Part shown: positions 1 to 6,567 of the stretch, piece after piece
Numbering within the stretch: position 1 is the first letter of the stretch
Layout: each line of letters opens with the position of its first letter
Assembly: GCA_964651325.1 (NCBI GenBank)
Contig: CAZYXP010000112.1
Location: forward strand, 1-12,013
Reading direction: 5' to 3'
Length of the DNA: 12,013 bases
DNA from: JADFOB01 sp964651325
Lineage (GTDB): Bacteria; Planctomycetota; Phycisphaerae; UBA1845
Made by a program: the position numbers and the translations under genes
The notes under the pieces: model-generated
What the model was told of the DNA's origin: nothing
What the model saw: the letters and a program-made list of their open reading frames with translations, nothing else
Databases searched by the model: none

Positions 1-2
1 CG

Positions 3-1721
3 CCAGCGGCGCTGTCGCCCCGCAGGGGCGGAACCCGCGGCGCCGCGCGCGGTCCGTCTGCGTCCCGTTCTCCCAAGTTCGCCCGCCGGGGCACGGGAAC
101 CCGGTCGGCGGGCCGTCGCCCGGCTACGCGGAATTCACGCAATGCCGCTCGCCCGCAACGGGGATCGCGCAATGCTGCTCCATCGCGTCCACGCACATTC
201 AATGGCGGGCGCAAGGCATATCGCGGTCCGTCGCGCAGCGGCCCGTCTCGGCCGCGGAGCAACGCCGCGACATCGCCGTTGGAACGATTGGATTCGAGAA
301 ACAGCAATGTGCGCCCGGGGCAATCGCAGGCACGCCCATCGCAAGCACGTCCTGGTAGGGCGGCGGCGGTTCGCCCGTCGAGGACCAATCGGGGCGCCAG
401 GAACGATTCCGGTAATCGGGGCGTCCGGACGCTTGGCCCGCGCAACGGCACGGCCGGTATGCAGCGAGGATCGAGAGCGCCTGGCGGATCGCTTGGCCCC
501 ATAGGGACGAGGTCGGGCCGCTCCCAAACGGGTCGAACCCACCGCGGCGACGGTTTCGTCACGCTGGATCGCTTCGGCACGCCCGGCGATCGCAACTTAG
601 TAGATCACCTGAACTCCGGTCGGCATGTAGACCATCTCAACGGCGGACGACGCGTCGATCATCTCGGCGGCCGCTCAGGAAGAGGCGGCCTTTCCATCGG
701 GCTCTCCATCGGCGGACGGCATCACCGCGGCCATTTTGATCGGCACGACCGTCGCTTCAACGTGTTTGCGGACTACTACCAACCGTCCTATGGGCATCAT
801 CGTTACGCCCGGCCCTACCGCCACCATTATGCGCGATATGTCCCGTACCGCGCTTTGTTCGGCTACGGTTACCATCACCACGGAACCTATGGCGTCTCCC
901 TCTATCCCGCTTATGGGTACGATGATTACGCCGTTGCGAACAATGTCACGATCTACAACACGTATCCCCAGCCGGAAGCGCCTGACTCGGGGACGGTGAT
1001 CATCGAGGAAACCGTCGAGACCACGCTTCCAGCCGAAAACCAGGTGTATTCGACCGAGGGCGTCGTGTACGAAGAATCTACGGCCGGGTACGGGCAGGAA
1101 GGGAAACCGGGGCCGCAGGCGGATGCGTCGGTCGTTACGGGGGCCGGGCCGTTGGTGCATGCTACGGAAGGCGGATCCCCCAATGAAGCGACGTTGGTCG
1201 ATCTGGGCAACGCGGCATTCAACGTCGGAGCCTATTCGGACGCAATCCGGTACTACACGGCCGCCGTCCTGGCCGACGACAGCGATGGGTTCGCTCGCCT
1301 GTTCTACGGTTTGGGTCAGTTCGCGATGGGAGATTACGACTTGGCCGTCGTGGCATTCCGGCGTGCCTTGGCTATGGAGCCTTCGCTGATCACTGAACCG
1401 ATTGACCTGCGAAGCATCTACGCGGACGCGAAAACGTTCGAGCGACACCGCGCCCGGCTGCTCAAACATGTTGGCGAGAACGCCGACGAATACGAATCCA
1501 TGTTCCTCATGGGGTACATCTATTTTGCGACGGCGGAGCCGGGCAACGCTCTGGCGATGTTTCGGTCCGTGCTCGAGTTGAATGAGGCGGACGCGCAGAC
1601 GATTCAGCTACGGGACACGATCGCGGAAATCCTGAGAAGGGTGCCGGCCGCCCCCGGCAGCCCTCAAGCCCCGGTCGCCCCCACAGATTCCGGCGGACCG
1701 GTGACGGTTCCGGAGCAATAG
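3..1721 (+). CDS. 5'-truncated RG-rich, His/Tyr-rich protein with C-terminal TPR repeats
   Basis: The frame is open from the left edge of the window to the TAG at 1719-1721, so the true start lies outside; 572 residues are visible. A TTG at 279 is available as a start, but the upstream codons show the same Arg/Gly/Ser/Asn/Pro-rich composition, so they belong to the protein. Visible layout: low-complexity basic region (about 1-230) holding three 9-residue VDHLNxGRx repeats (about 200-226); His/Tyr/Gly-rich segment (about 239-310); acidic, proline-bearing linker (about 320-390); TPR-type helices (about 394-470, containing GNAAFNVGAYSDAIRYY and FRRALAMEP) and a further one at about 495-535 (FMGYIYFATAEPGNALAMF-like); Pro-rich tail. 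The TPR part implies protein-protein interaction. The low-complexity part suggests a cell-envelope or secreted protein, but the N-terminus that would carry a signal peptide is not visible. Coding is strongly supported; the function is unknown. Confidence 0.8.
   Translation, partial: PAALSPRRGGTRGAARGPSASRSPKFARRGTGTRSAGRRPATRNSRNAARPQRGSRNAAPSRPRTFNGGRKAYRGPSRSGPSRPRSNAATSPLERLDSRNSNVRPGQSQARPSQARPGRAAAVRPSRTNRGARNDSGNRGVRTLGPRNGTAGMQRGSRAPGGSLGPIGTRSGRSQTGRTHRGDGFVTLDRFGTPGDRNLVDHLNSGRHVDHLNGGRRVDHLGGRSGRGGLSIGLSIGGRHHRGHFDRHDRRFNVFADYYQPSYGHHRYARPYRHHYARYVPYRALFGYGYHHHGTYGVSLYPAYGYDDYAVANNVTIYNTYPQPEAPDSGTVIIEETVETTLPAENQVYSTEGVVYEESTAGYGQEGKPGPQADASVVTGAGPLVHATEGGSPNEATLVDLGNAAFNVGAYSDAIRYYTAAVLADDSDGFARLFYGLGQFAMGDYDLAVVAFRRALAMEPSLITEPIDLRSIYADAKTFERHRARLLKHVGENADEYESMFLMGYIYFATAEPGNALAMFRSVLELNEADAQTIQLRDTIAEILRRVPAAPGSPQAPVAPTDSGGPVTVPEQ
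600..680 (+). repeat. Three tandem 27-bp coding repeats (VDHLNxGRx)
   Basis: Units begin at 600, 627 and 654 and each starts gt(a/c)ga(t/c)ca(t/c)ct. They encode VDHLNSGRH, VDHLNGGRR and VDHLGGRSG within the low-complexity part of the TPR protein. The units have diverged mainly at third codon positions, which indicates selection on the peptide rather than a recent duplication. Confidence 0.75.
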
Positions 1722-2024
1722 GCATGCCACAACGTAGCCGCGGGCGGTGGCTCGCCGGCCAACCACCGGCCGTGAGGGCCGTTGAACCGCGGTAGCGTAC
1801 AATCCAGATTCCACTCCAGGGTTTCGTGCTCGCTTCGATTGATTCAGACATAGTTTCCACTTATGATCAAAAAGCGTAGCGCCGCGGTGCCACTGCAAAC
1901 GTAAGGGCTACGAAATCGAGCCTGAGACGGGCGTTTGGCCTCTTGGGCTGGGATATCATACACGGTTTGACCACCGCTTGCCTGTTGACGGCGTGCGGGG
2001 GCATGCGAGGCGTCGAAGCTCCAA
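1722..2024. other. 303-bp gene-free spacer
   Basis: No credible small gene is seen. The first part is GC-rich with short inverted repeats shortly after the TPR gene stop (gccgg 1754-1758 with ccggc 1766-1770; cggcc 1767-1771 with ggccg 1777-1781). These could act in transcription termination, although no T-run follows. A TATCAT hexamer at 1954-1959 could be the -10 element of a promoter for the PIN/TRAM gene, but no good -35 lies at the right distance, so I do not call a promoter. Confidence 0.4.
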
Positions 2025-3188
2025 ATGGGTCAGGACCTCTTACGAAATTACCCTCAGCCCGAAACGGGCGATCGCGCTGGTGCGGTTTTCATGATCGCGC
2101 TGCGTGTGTTGTTCGTCCTCGCTTTGGCGGCGGTCGGCTGGTCGTTGGCGAACGACCAAGCCCAGCATCGCGATTTGATCATCATCGGGTTCATCGGCAC
2201 GGCGCTCATTGTGATCGCGATGGACATCTTCGTACCGCGCAAGTCGCTGTCGGTGATTTCCGGATTGTTCTTCGGGCTGGTCGTCGGGATGGTGGTCGCT
2301 TACGGGTTGTCGCTCATAGCGGATCTTGTGATCGAGGTCGTTCAGGTCAACCTCTCTTTTCGAGCGGGCGGCGACCTCGGCGAGAGTCCGATCGCGGCGT
2401 CCTTTGTCAGCGCGCTCAAGCTGGCCATCGGCGTGATTTGCTGCTACCTCGCGGTCAGCTTCATCCTGCAGACCAAAGACGACGTTCGATTCGTCATCCC
2501 CTATGTGGAGTTCTCGAAACAGTCCAAAGGATCCCGCCCGCTGGTGTTGGACACTTCCGTCATCGTGGACGGCCGGATCGCGGATATTGCCAGCACCAAG
2601 ATCATCGAATCCGAGCTGGTGGTGCCGCGGTTTGTGTTGTTGGAGCTCCAAACCATCGCCGACAGCGCCGACAAGCTCAAACGCATCCGTGGCCGGCGCG
2701 GCCTGGACATGCTCAACAAGCTTCAATCCAATGACGCCATGGATATCAACATCCTCGACGTGATGCCCGCGCGCAGCGCGGCCGGGGCCGGCGTCGACGA
2801 AATGCTGGTGGACCTGGCGTTGCAATTAAACGGCAACGTCGTCACCAACGACTACAATCTGAACAAAATCGCACAGCTTCGAGGCGTCACGGTCATCAAC
2901 ATCAATGATCTGGCCAATGCGCTCAAGCCGGTTGTGCTTCCCGGTGAAGGGCTGGCCGTCAAGATGATCAAGCCCGGTGAAGAGTTTGGGCAGGCAGTGG
3001 GATATCTTGACGACGGCACCATGGTTGTCGTGGAAGGCGCGCGGGAGCGAATTGGAACAGTGGTTCATCTAACGGTTACGAGCGCCTTGCAGACCTCCGC
3101 CGGACGCATGATTTTCGGCCGGATGGAAGGAGCGGCGCCCGGCTCGGAGCGGCGTAAGCCGCGGCCGGCGTCAAAGGGTACGCCGTAG
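2025..3188 (+). CDS. Membrane-anchored PIN and TRAM domain protein (YacL-like)
   Basis: The 387-residue protein has four predicted membrane segments (about 23-41, 51-70, 75-98, 125-148), then a PIN domain (about 172-290) and a TRAM domain (about 310-367). PIN-type acidic residues are visible: D176 in LVLDTSVIVDG, E207 in VPRFVLLELQ, D258/D263 in VDEMLVDLAL and D276 in VTNDYNLN. This set of acidic residues is what PIN-fold metal-dependent RNases use, and TRAM is a small RNA-binding beta-barrel, so an envelope-tethered ribonuclease or RNA-binding role is inferred. Architecture and length match the Bacillus YacL family. ATG 2025 is the first start after an in-frame TGA at 1986; GAGG at 2007-2010 is rather far upstream. 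ATG 2091 (MIALRVLF), just before the first membrane segment, is the alternative start. ispD lies 182 bp downstream, as in Firmicutes. Confidence 0.93.
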   Translation: MGQDLLRNYPQPETGDRAGAVFMIALRVLFVLALAAVGWSLANDQAQHRDLIIIGFIGTALIVIAMDIFVPRKSLSVISGLFFGLVVGMVVAYGLSLIADLVIEVVQVNLSFRAGGDLGESPIAASFVSALKLAIGVICCYLAVSFILQTKDDVRFVIPYVEFSKQSKGSRPLVLDTSVIVDGRIADIASTKIIESELVVPRFVLLELQTIADSADKLKRIRGRRGLDMLNKLQSNDAMDINILDVMPARSAAGAGVDEMLVDLALQLNGNVVTNDYNLNKIAQLRGVTVININDLANALKPVVLPGEGLAVKMIKPGEEFGQAVGYLDDGTMVVVEGARERIGTVVHLTVTSALQTSAGRMIFGRMEGAAPGSERRKPRPASKGTP

Positions 3189-3218
3189 GATCGCGTGCCC
3201 GGAGTCTTTCGAGCATTG

Positions 3219-3247
3219 TTGACCTGGCCACCGCCCATTGATCTAGA
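3219..3247 (+). promoter_or_regulatory. Possible promoter upstream of ispD
   Basis: TTGACC (3219-3224) and TCTAGA (3242-3247) are separated by 17 bp. The -35 is close to consensus and the -10 is weak. It would give a leader of about 115 nt that includes the palindrome at 3283-3296. This is pattern matching to sigma70 consensus only. Confidence 0.3.
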
Positions 3248-3282
3248 ACTGCAGGCTTATGTCCGCGTCTGATTCCGAGCCC

Positions 3283-3303
3283 CGGGCTTCAGCCCGCGCG
3301 GCC
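3283..3303. repeat. GC-rich palindromic repeat upstream of ispD (copy 1)
   Basis: CGGGCT and AGCCCG (3283-3288 and 3291-3296) form an inverted repeat around TC, followed by CGCGGCC. A near-copy with one base missing and one substitution sits downstream of ispD at 4161-4180. It looks like a dispersed intergenic element rather than a gene-specific site. Confidence 0.5.
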
Positions 3304-3355
3304 ACAGGCACGAGCAAACGCCCGGCCGGTCAATACCACCGGGGTGGTCCGTTGT

Positions 3356-3361
3356 GAGGAG
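3356..3361 (+). promoter_or_regulatory. Ribosome binding site of ispD
   Basis: GAGGAG ends nine bases before the ATG at 3371. It is a strong Shine-Dalgarno match at normal spacing and fixes the ispD start. Confidence 0.75.
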
Positions 3362-3370
3362 TAATAGGTC

Positions 3371-4105
3371 ATGGCCAAATTTTGCGTCATTGTGGCGGCC
3401 GCCGGCAAGGGGGAACGCTTCGGTGGTCAGGAGAAGAAAACGTTTGCCAAGATCGACGGCCGGCCGATGTTTCTCCAGACGTTGCAGCGGTTCGTGAAAC
3501 GCGACGATCTTTCCGAGACCATTCTAGCGGTTGCGCCCGAAGACTATGACGCGGTCAAGAGCCAGTTCGGCCCCAACGTCTCGTTCATGGGCGTCAAGCT
3601 GGTCCAAGGCGGCGAGCGACGCGTCGATACGGTAGCGGCGGCTCTGAAGGAAGTCGGCGATGACGTGGACTATATCGCCATTCACGACGCAGCTCGTCCT
3701 TGCGTCACGGACGACTGGATCAGCGCGGTCTTCGCCGAGGCCGTTAAAACCGGGGCGGCCATTCTCGCCACGCCTGTCGCGGCGACCCTGAAGAGAGCTT
3801 CGAGCCAGCACGTGATCGAGGGGACCGTCTCCCGCGAGGGTCTATTCGAGGCTCAAACGCCTCAGGTTTTCCGCAAAGATTTGATCCTTGAGGCGATCGC
3901 AAAGATCGAGGGGTGTGACGAAGAAATCACAGACGACAGCCAACTTGTTGAGCGTCTGAATCACCCTGTTTCCATAGTTCTAAGTGATGCGACCAATCTG
4001 AAAGTCACAACCAAAGGTGACCTCAAGTTGGCAGCCGCGATTTTGAAATCCCGCCCCATTAAAACGGTCAAATCATTCGGCGCGTTCGAAGAAGCGCAGT
4101 GGTAG
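3371..4105 (+). CDS. ispD: 2-C-methyl-D-erythritol 4-phosphate cytidylyltransferase
   Basis: IspD condenses CTP with 2-C-methyl-D-erythritol 4-phosphate to give CDP-ME and pyrophosphate, in the cytosolic MEP route to isoprenoids. The 244-residue length is normal for the family. Visible hallmarks: nucleotide-binding loop AAAGKGERFG (9-18) with R15 and the K22/K23 pair; GGERRVDTVAAAL (80-92); HDAARP with D106 (105-110); TPVAATLKR (134-142); R155 and T163 around REGLFEAQTPQVF; TDDSQLVE (187-194); and K211 in NLKVTTKGDL. The usual PKQF after the loop reads EKKTF and the serine of the R..SV motif is threonine, so this is a somewhat diverged but apparently intact enzyme. It follows the PIN/TRAM gene by 182 bp and has its own Shine-Dalgarno. 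ispF, the common partner, is not next; a lipoprotein gene follows. Confidence 0.95.
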   Translation: MAKFCVIVAAAGKGERFGGQEKKTFAKIDGRPMFLQTLQRFVKRDDLSETILAVAPEDYDAVKSQFGPNVSFMGVKLVQGGERRVDTVAAALKEVGDDVDYIAIHDAARPCVTDDWISAVFAEAVKTGAAILATPVAATLKRASSQHVIEGTVSREGLFEAQTPQVFRKDLILEAIAKIEGCDEEITDDSQLVERLNHPVSIVLSDATNLKVTTKGDLKLAAAILKSRPIKTVKSFGAFEEAQW

Positions 4106-4138
4106 GCAGTGACCGTGCCGAAAGACCAAAACGGTCCT

Positions 4139-4153
4139 GTCAGGAAGCGGCCC
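4139..4153. repeat. 15-bp direct repeat, copy 1 (GTCAGGAAGCGGCCC)
   Basis: GTCAGGAAGCGGCCC occurs here, 33 bp after the ispD stop, and again identically at 5885-5899 in the last codons of the four-helix membrane protein gene. It is immediately followed by the hairpin at 4153-4169, so the composite probably forms one dispersed element. Confidence 0.5.
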
Positions 4154-4169
4154 TGAGCCACGGGCTCAG
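4153..4169 (+). terminator. Hairpin downstream of ispD
   Basis: CTGAGCC (4153-4159) pairs perfectly with GGCTCAG (4163-4169) across a 3-base loop. It lies about 48 bp after the ispD stop, where a terminator is expected, but no T-run follows. A looser stem (gaccgt 4111-4116 with acggtc 4131-4136) precedes it. It may equally be part of a dispersed repeat. Confidence 0.35.
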
Positions 4170-4180
4170 TCCGCGCGGCC
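4161..4180. repeat. GC-rich repeat downstream of ispD (copy 2)
   Basis: This 20-bp stretch matches 3283-3303 except for one deleted T and one C-to-T change. Its first half is also the right arm of the hairpin at 4153-4169. Both copies flank ispD in the same orientation. Confidence 0.5.
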
Positions 4181-4259
4181 TCCCGAGTCTCGCAAACGTC
4201 TTGGGAAAACGAGAGCCGCTCCAACCGGCGTGCGTGCCTGCTTCTTGCTGCAATTCCCA

Positions 4260-4288
4260 TTGACAAAATAGGGGGACCCGGTTCTAAT
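4260..4288 (+). promoter_or_regulatory. Sigma70-type promoter for the lipoprotein gene
   Basis: A perfect TTGACA -35 (4260-4265), a 17-bp spacer and TCTAAT as -10 (4283-4288, five of six consensus bases) give a predicted start near 4295, about 45 nt before the ATG at 4340. It is the best promoter match in the window and suggests that this gene is transcribed independently of ispD. Confidence 0.65.
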
Positions 4289-4339
4289 CGGCAGCAGTAT
4301 GGATAGGAGTCCTTCGCCACCTTTGCCTAAGGAGAGGCC

Positions 4340-5203
4340 ATGCATATCACGATTCCGCATAAACGGTTTCATTGGATCCCCGTTTTCTTGCTGGCCCTGG
4401 CGCCGATCGTCTTGTCGGGCTGCAACATCGACGGACTTTGGACCAAGCGCGGGGCACCGAACGGTCCGACCACGCCACGGAACGCGAAGCGGGGTAATTC
4501 CGACAAAGCGGTCGATCTTGCTGTGGTCAGCCCCGAAGAGGTCGATCTCGTCGAGGTGTTGATCGATCATCGTCAGCGGTACCACGATGCGTTGCGGCAG
4601 CTGCGCGCGTTCTATGAGTCGAAGGGGTACGCTACCAAGCTCGCATGGGCCGAGTTTGAACTGCGCGGCGTGGCCGGGGTCAAGCCGTTTCGGTATCTCT
4701 TGGATGCCGAAGTGCCGTCAGAATCCCTCGCGCCTACCACGAGTATTACTCAGGCAGACCGCATGTACGAGCAGGCATTGGCCCTGATGAAGAAGGGGGG
4801 GCATGGCGTTCCCGCGCTGTTTCGCGAGGACGTCATGGTCGAAGCCTCGGAACGCTTTCGCGATTTAATCGTTCAATTTCCCAGCAGCGACAAGATCGAC
4901 GACGCGGCTTTCTTTCTTGGCGAGATACACAAAGAGTATCTGCCCCACCAGGAAACGATCGCCTTGAAGTGGTATGAACGGGCTTGGACCTGGAATCCGG
5001 CCACGCCGCATCCGGCGCGGTTTCAGGCGGCCGTGGTATGCGATTTTCGGCTTCATGATCGCGACCGGGCGCTTGAGCTGTATCAAGAGGTTGTCGATCG
5101 AGAAATCAAAGTCGAGAGCAATGTTCGTTTTGCAATGCGGCGCATCTACGAGCTAACGCTGGAGGCGCCCAACAGCGCCCGAGCGTCGGCCGATCGGCCA
5201 TGA
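4340..5203 (+). CDS. TPR-like lipoprotein
   Basis: The 287-residue protein starts with a short basic region, a hydrophobic core (13-25) and the lipobox LSGC with the acylated cysteine at C28, so it is predicted to be a lipoprotein anchored on the outside of a membrane. Residues 29-65 are a flexible linker. From about 66 to 275 it is helical with TPR-like pairs, for example EASERFRDLIVQFPSSDKID, AAFFLGEIHKEY, ALKWYERAWTWNP and DRALELYQEVVDRE. The arrangement recalls BamD/YfiO-type outer-membrane TPR lipoproteins, but similarity is only general and I do not assign that role. AAGGAGAG at 4329-4336 gives a strong ribosome binding site for ATG 4340, and a consensus promoter lies just upstream. The gene is probably a single transcription unit. 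Function unknown beyond scaffold or binding. Confidence 0.88.
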   Translation: MHITIPHKRFHWIPVFLLALAPIVLSGCNIDGLWTKRGAPNGPTTPRNAKRGNSDKAVDLAVVSPEEVDLVEVLIDHRQRYHDALRQLRAFYESKGYATKLAWAEFELRGVAGVKPFRYLLDAEVPSESLAPTTSITQADRMYEQALALMKKGGHGVPALFREDVMVEASERFRDLIVQFPSSDKIDDAAFFLGEIHKEYLPHQETIALKWYERAWTWNPATPHPARFQAAVVCDFRLHDRDRALELYQEVVDREIKVESNVRFAMRRIYELTLEAPNSARASADRP

Positions 5204-5384
5204 CACGGTTCGATCGGCAGTCGTCCTGAGGCGTCTTGCCAGGGAGGGTCGCGGACACGACCGTGGCCGGTGTCCAACGGCGGCGGTGGGCGCGGACCAT
5301 CACACGGAGCGTGAGCACGGTGGAGTCCTGCCACGGAATGGACTGTCGGATTTCGGGTAAGGTGGGGACAACACAGGCTAGGCG

Positions 5385-5909
5385 ATGCGGCAAGTCTTTA
5401 TTGGTCTAGGTGCCTCCAACATTCTCTTGTTGATGGGAACCGCGATGTTGGGCTTGCTCCCGGAACGGTTCGGCGGCGCGGAGCCCCATGTTATCCTGGC
5501 GGTGCTCACCTGCATGCTGACCTGTCTCGTCCAGGTTGTCGTCTTTACGTTTCTTTCCGTCAACGGCAGGCTCATCTCGCAAGCGGTTCACCTCGGCGCG
5601 CTGGCTCCGACTCCGATCAATACGATACGGCAGCTCAAGCGGCGAACCGGTCGGTGTCTAGCCGTCATGGCGTTGCTGCTAGTGTTAGCGGTTGCCACCG
5701 GAGCCGTTCACTGGCGATCCGGCGCCTACACCTGGCCCCATTTCTTGCTGGTGTGCCTCTTTTTGACGGCCCATTTCCCGGTGCTGCTCTTGGAGTGGCA
5801 GGTGATCTGCCGTACCAGGCGTCTGGTGGACGAGACCATGGGCGCGTACCGCTTGGCCCGAGCGAATCAATCGGAATCGCGCCCGTCAGGAAGCGGCCCA
5901 CCCATCTAG
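5385..5909 (+). CDS. Unrecognised four-helix integral membrane protein
   Basis: The 174-residue protein has four likely membrane helices (about 5-25, 35-57, 91-109, 118-139), a cytoplasm-like basic loop (RQLKRRTGR, 82-90) and a short polar C-terminal tail. Histidines occur in or next to helices (H69, H109, H119, H130), which could bind heme or a metal, but no known motif is complete. ATG 5385 is the first possible start because an in-frame TAG lies two codons upstream (5379-5381); GGTGGGGA at 5361-5368 is a distant, weak ribosome site. The last codons fall within the 15-bp repeat at 5885-5899, so the C-terminus may have been replaced or trimmed by a repeat insertion. I do not recognise the family. 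Confidence 0.78.
   Translation: MRQVFIGLGASNILLLMGTAMLGLLPERFGGAEPHVILAVLTCMLTCLVQVVVFTFLSVNGRLISQAVHLGALAPTPINTIRQLKRRTGRCLAVMALLLVLAVATGAVHWRSGAYTWPHFLLVCLFLTAHFPVLLLEWQVICRTRRLVDETMGAYRLARANQSESRPSGSGPPI
5885..5899. repeat. 15-bp direct repeat, copy 2
   Basis: Identical to 4139-4153. Here it encodes part of the tail (SGSGP) of the preceding membrane protein, ten bases before the stop codon ends. No hairpin follows this copy. Confidence 0.5.
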
Positions 5910-5956
5910 CTGGCCCGTTCACGCTTTGGGGGCACGTTGGTCGATAGACAGGGATG

Positions 5957-5973
5957 TATTCTATTACAGAATA
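5957..5973. promoter_or_regulatory. Palindrome upstream of the winged-helix gene
   Basis: TATTCT (5957-5962) and AGAATA (5968-5973) form a perfect 6-bp inverted repeat around ATTAC. It overlaps the putative -35 region of the promoter at 5963-5991 and could be an operator half of a larger site. Confidence 0.4.
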
Positions 5974-5991
5974 CTGGAATGCGCGTATCAT
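5963..5991 (+). promoter_or_regulatory. Candidate promoter of the regulator-glycosyltransferase unit
   Basis: ATTACA (5963-5968), a 17-bp spacer and TATCAT (5986-5991, five of six consensus bases) predict a start near 5998 and a leader of about 47 nt. The -10 lies between the two arms of the inverted repeat at 5973-6002, a common arrangement for a repressor-controlled promoter. An alternative pair is TTGGTC (5937-5942) with TCTATT (5960-5965). Confidence 0.45.
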
Positions 5992-6002
5992 AGTATTCCA
6001 GT
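5973..6002. promoter_or_regulatory. ACTGGAAT inverted repeat, putative operator
   Basis: ACTGGAAT (5973-5980) and ATTCCAGT (5995-6002) are perfect 8-bp arms separated by 14 bp, so their centres are 22 bp apart, about two helical turns. A third related sequence, GTTCCAG (6003-6009), follows at once. The symmetry and the position over a -10 element suggest a binding site for a dimeric winged-helix protein, plausibly the product of the gene starting at 6045. The assignment is inference. Confidence 0.5.
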
Positions 6003-6044
6003 GTTCCAGATAAGCCGCGATACTCCAGGCAAGCGCACAATTCA

Positions 6045-6542
6045 ATGAAAACCAAACGGAAACGCGCCCCGTCCGTGACGGCGAAAGCCAAAGTCAAAAC
6101 CAAGAAACGCCGCGAGGGGATCGTTGCCCATCTGGTCGTCCGCGAGACCGTTGGCAAGGTGATTGACAAGCGTGAGGCGGCTTGGGAATCGGCCGGTGGG
6201 GCGGGCGGGAAACGACTGGCCGGTCAACTCAAGGTGCCGGCAGTGGGTCGAGCCTGCGCTACGATTGCCGACACGTTTGCCTCGTTGGGGCATCCTGTGC
6301 GGGTCAAAATCTTGACGAAGCTGGTCGAAGGTCCGGCCACTTATCGTGCGATGTTGCGCGTCACCAAGGCCAAACCGGGGCCGCTGTATCATCATCTCAA
6401 TCAGTTGCGGCTGAGCGGGTTGATGCTGCCCAAGCAGCGTGACCTCTACGAACTCACACGTGGTGGGCGGAATCTGATTGTCGGCGCATTGGCACTGGCG
6501 AATCTGGTTCGCGATGGCCGGCGAAGACCGGTGGTCAAGTAA
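6045..6542 (+). CDS. ArsR-fold winged-helix DNA-binding protein
   Basis: The 165-residue protein has a Lys/Arg-rich N-terminal extension (1-30), a linker region (31-70) and an ArsR-like winged helix-turn-helix (about 75-145): FASLGHPVRVKILTKL, EGPATYRAMLRVTKAKPGPLYHHLNQLRLSGLM as the helix-turn-helix, and LYELTRGGRNLI as the wing and following helix. LGHPVR and YHHLNQL are typical of the fold. The cysteine-rich metal motif of ArsR/SmtB sensors is absent (only C71), so it is not a classical metal sensor and its signal is unknown. No Shine-Dalgarno precedes ATG 6045, and no other in-frame start is seen nearby upstream. It lies 25 bp before the glycosyltransferase gene, so the two are probably co-transcribed. 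The palindromes upstream suggest autoregulation. Confidence 0.85.
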   Translation: MKTKRKRAPSVTAKAKVKTKKRREGIVAHLVVRETVGKVIDKREAAWESAGGAGGKRLAGQLKVPAVGRACATIADTFASLGHPVRVKILTKLVEGPATYRAMLRVTKAKPGPLYHHLNQLRLSGLMLPKQRDLYELTRGGRNLIVGALALANLVRDGRRRPVVK

Positions 6543-6550
6543 ATCCACGC

Positions 6551-6557
6551 GAGGAGG
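6551..6557 (+). promoter_or_regulatory. Ribosome binding site fixing the glycosyltransferase start
   Basis: GAGGAGG ends ten bases before ATG 6568. The in-frame GTG at 6559 is too close and the TTG at 6478 lies inside the winged-helix gene, so this site selects ATG 6568. Confidence 0.75.
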
Positions 6558-6567
6558 CGTGTGCGAA

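Noticed and set aside
279..281. TTG at 279 as start of the TPR protein
   Set aside because: The frame is open to the left edge with the same RG-rich composition, so this is an internal codon.
533..548. GGTCGAACCC stretch resembling a tRNA T-arm
   Set aside because: It lies within a coding frame and no cloverleaf with acceptor and anticodon stems can be built around it.
675..1469. Minus-strand open frame inside the TPR gene
   Set aside because: Antisense to a convincing TPR sequence; the product has no domain or signal. High GC keeps antisense frames open.
1943..2734. Long plus-strand open frame overlapping the PIN/TRAM gene
   Set aside because: It lies in another frame over the membrane and PIN segments, and its product is Arg/His-rich with no domain. 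The PIN/TRAM frame explains the region.
6478..6567. TTG 6478 as start of the glycosyltransferase
   Set aside because: It overlaps the winged-helix gene by 65 bp and adds a non-homologous leader, while ATG 6568 has a strong ribosome site and starts right before the domain.
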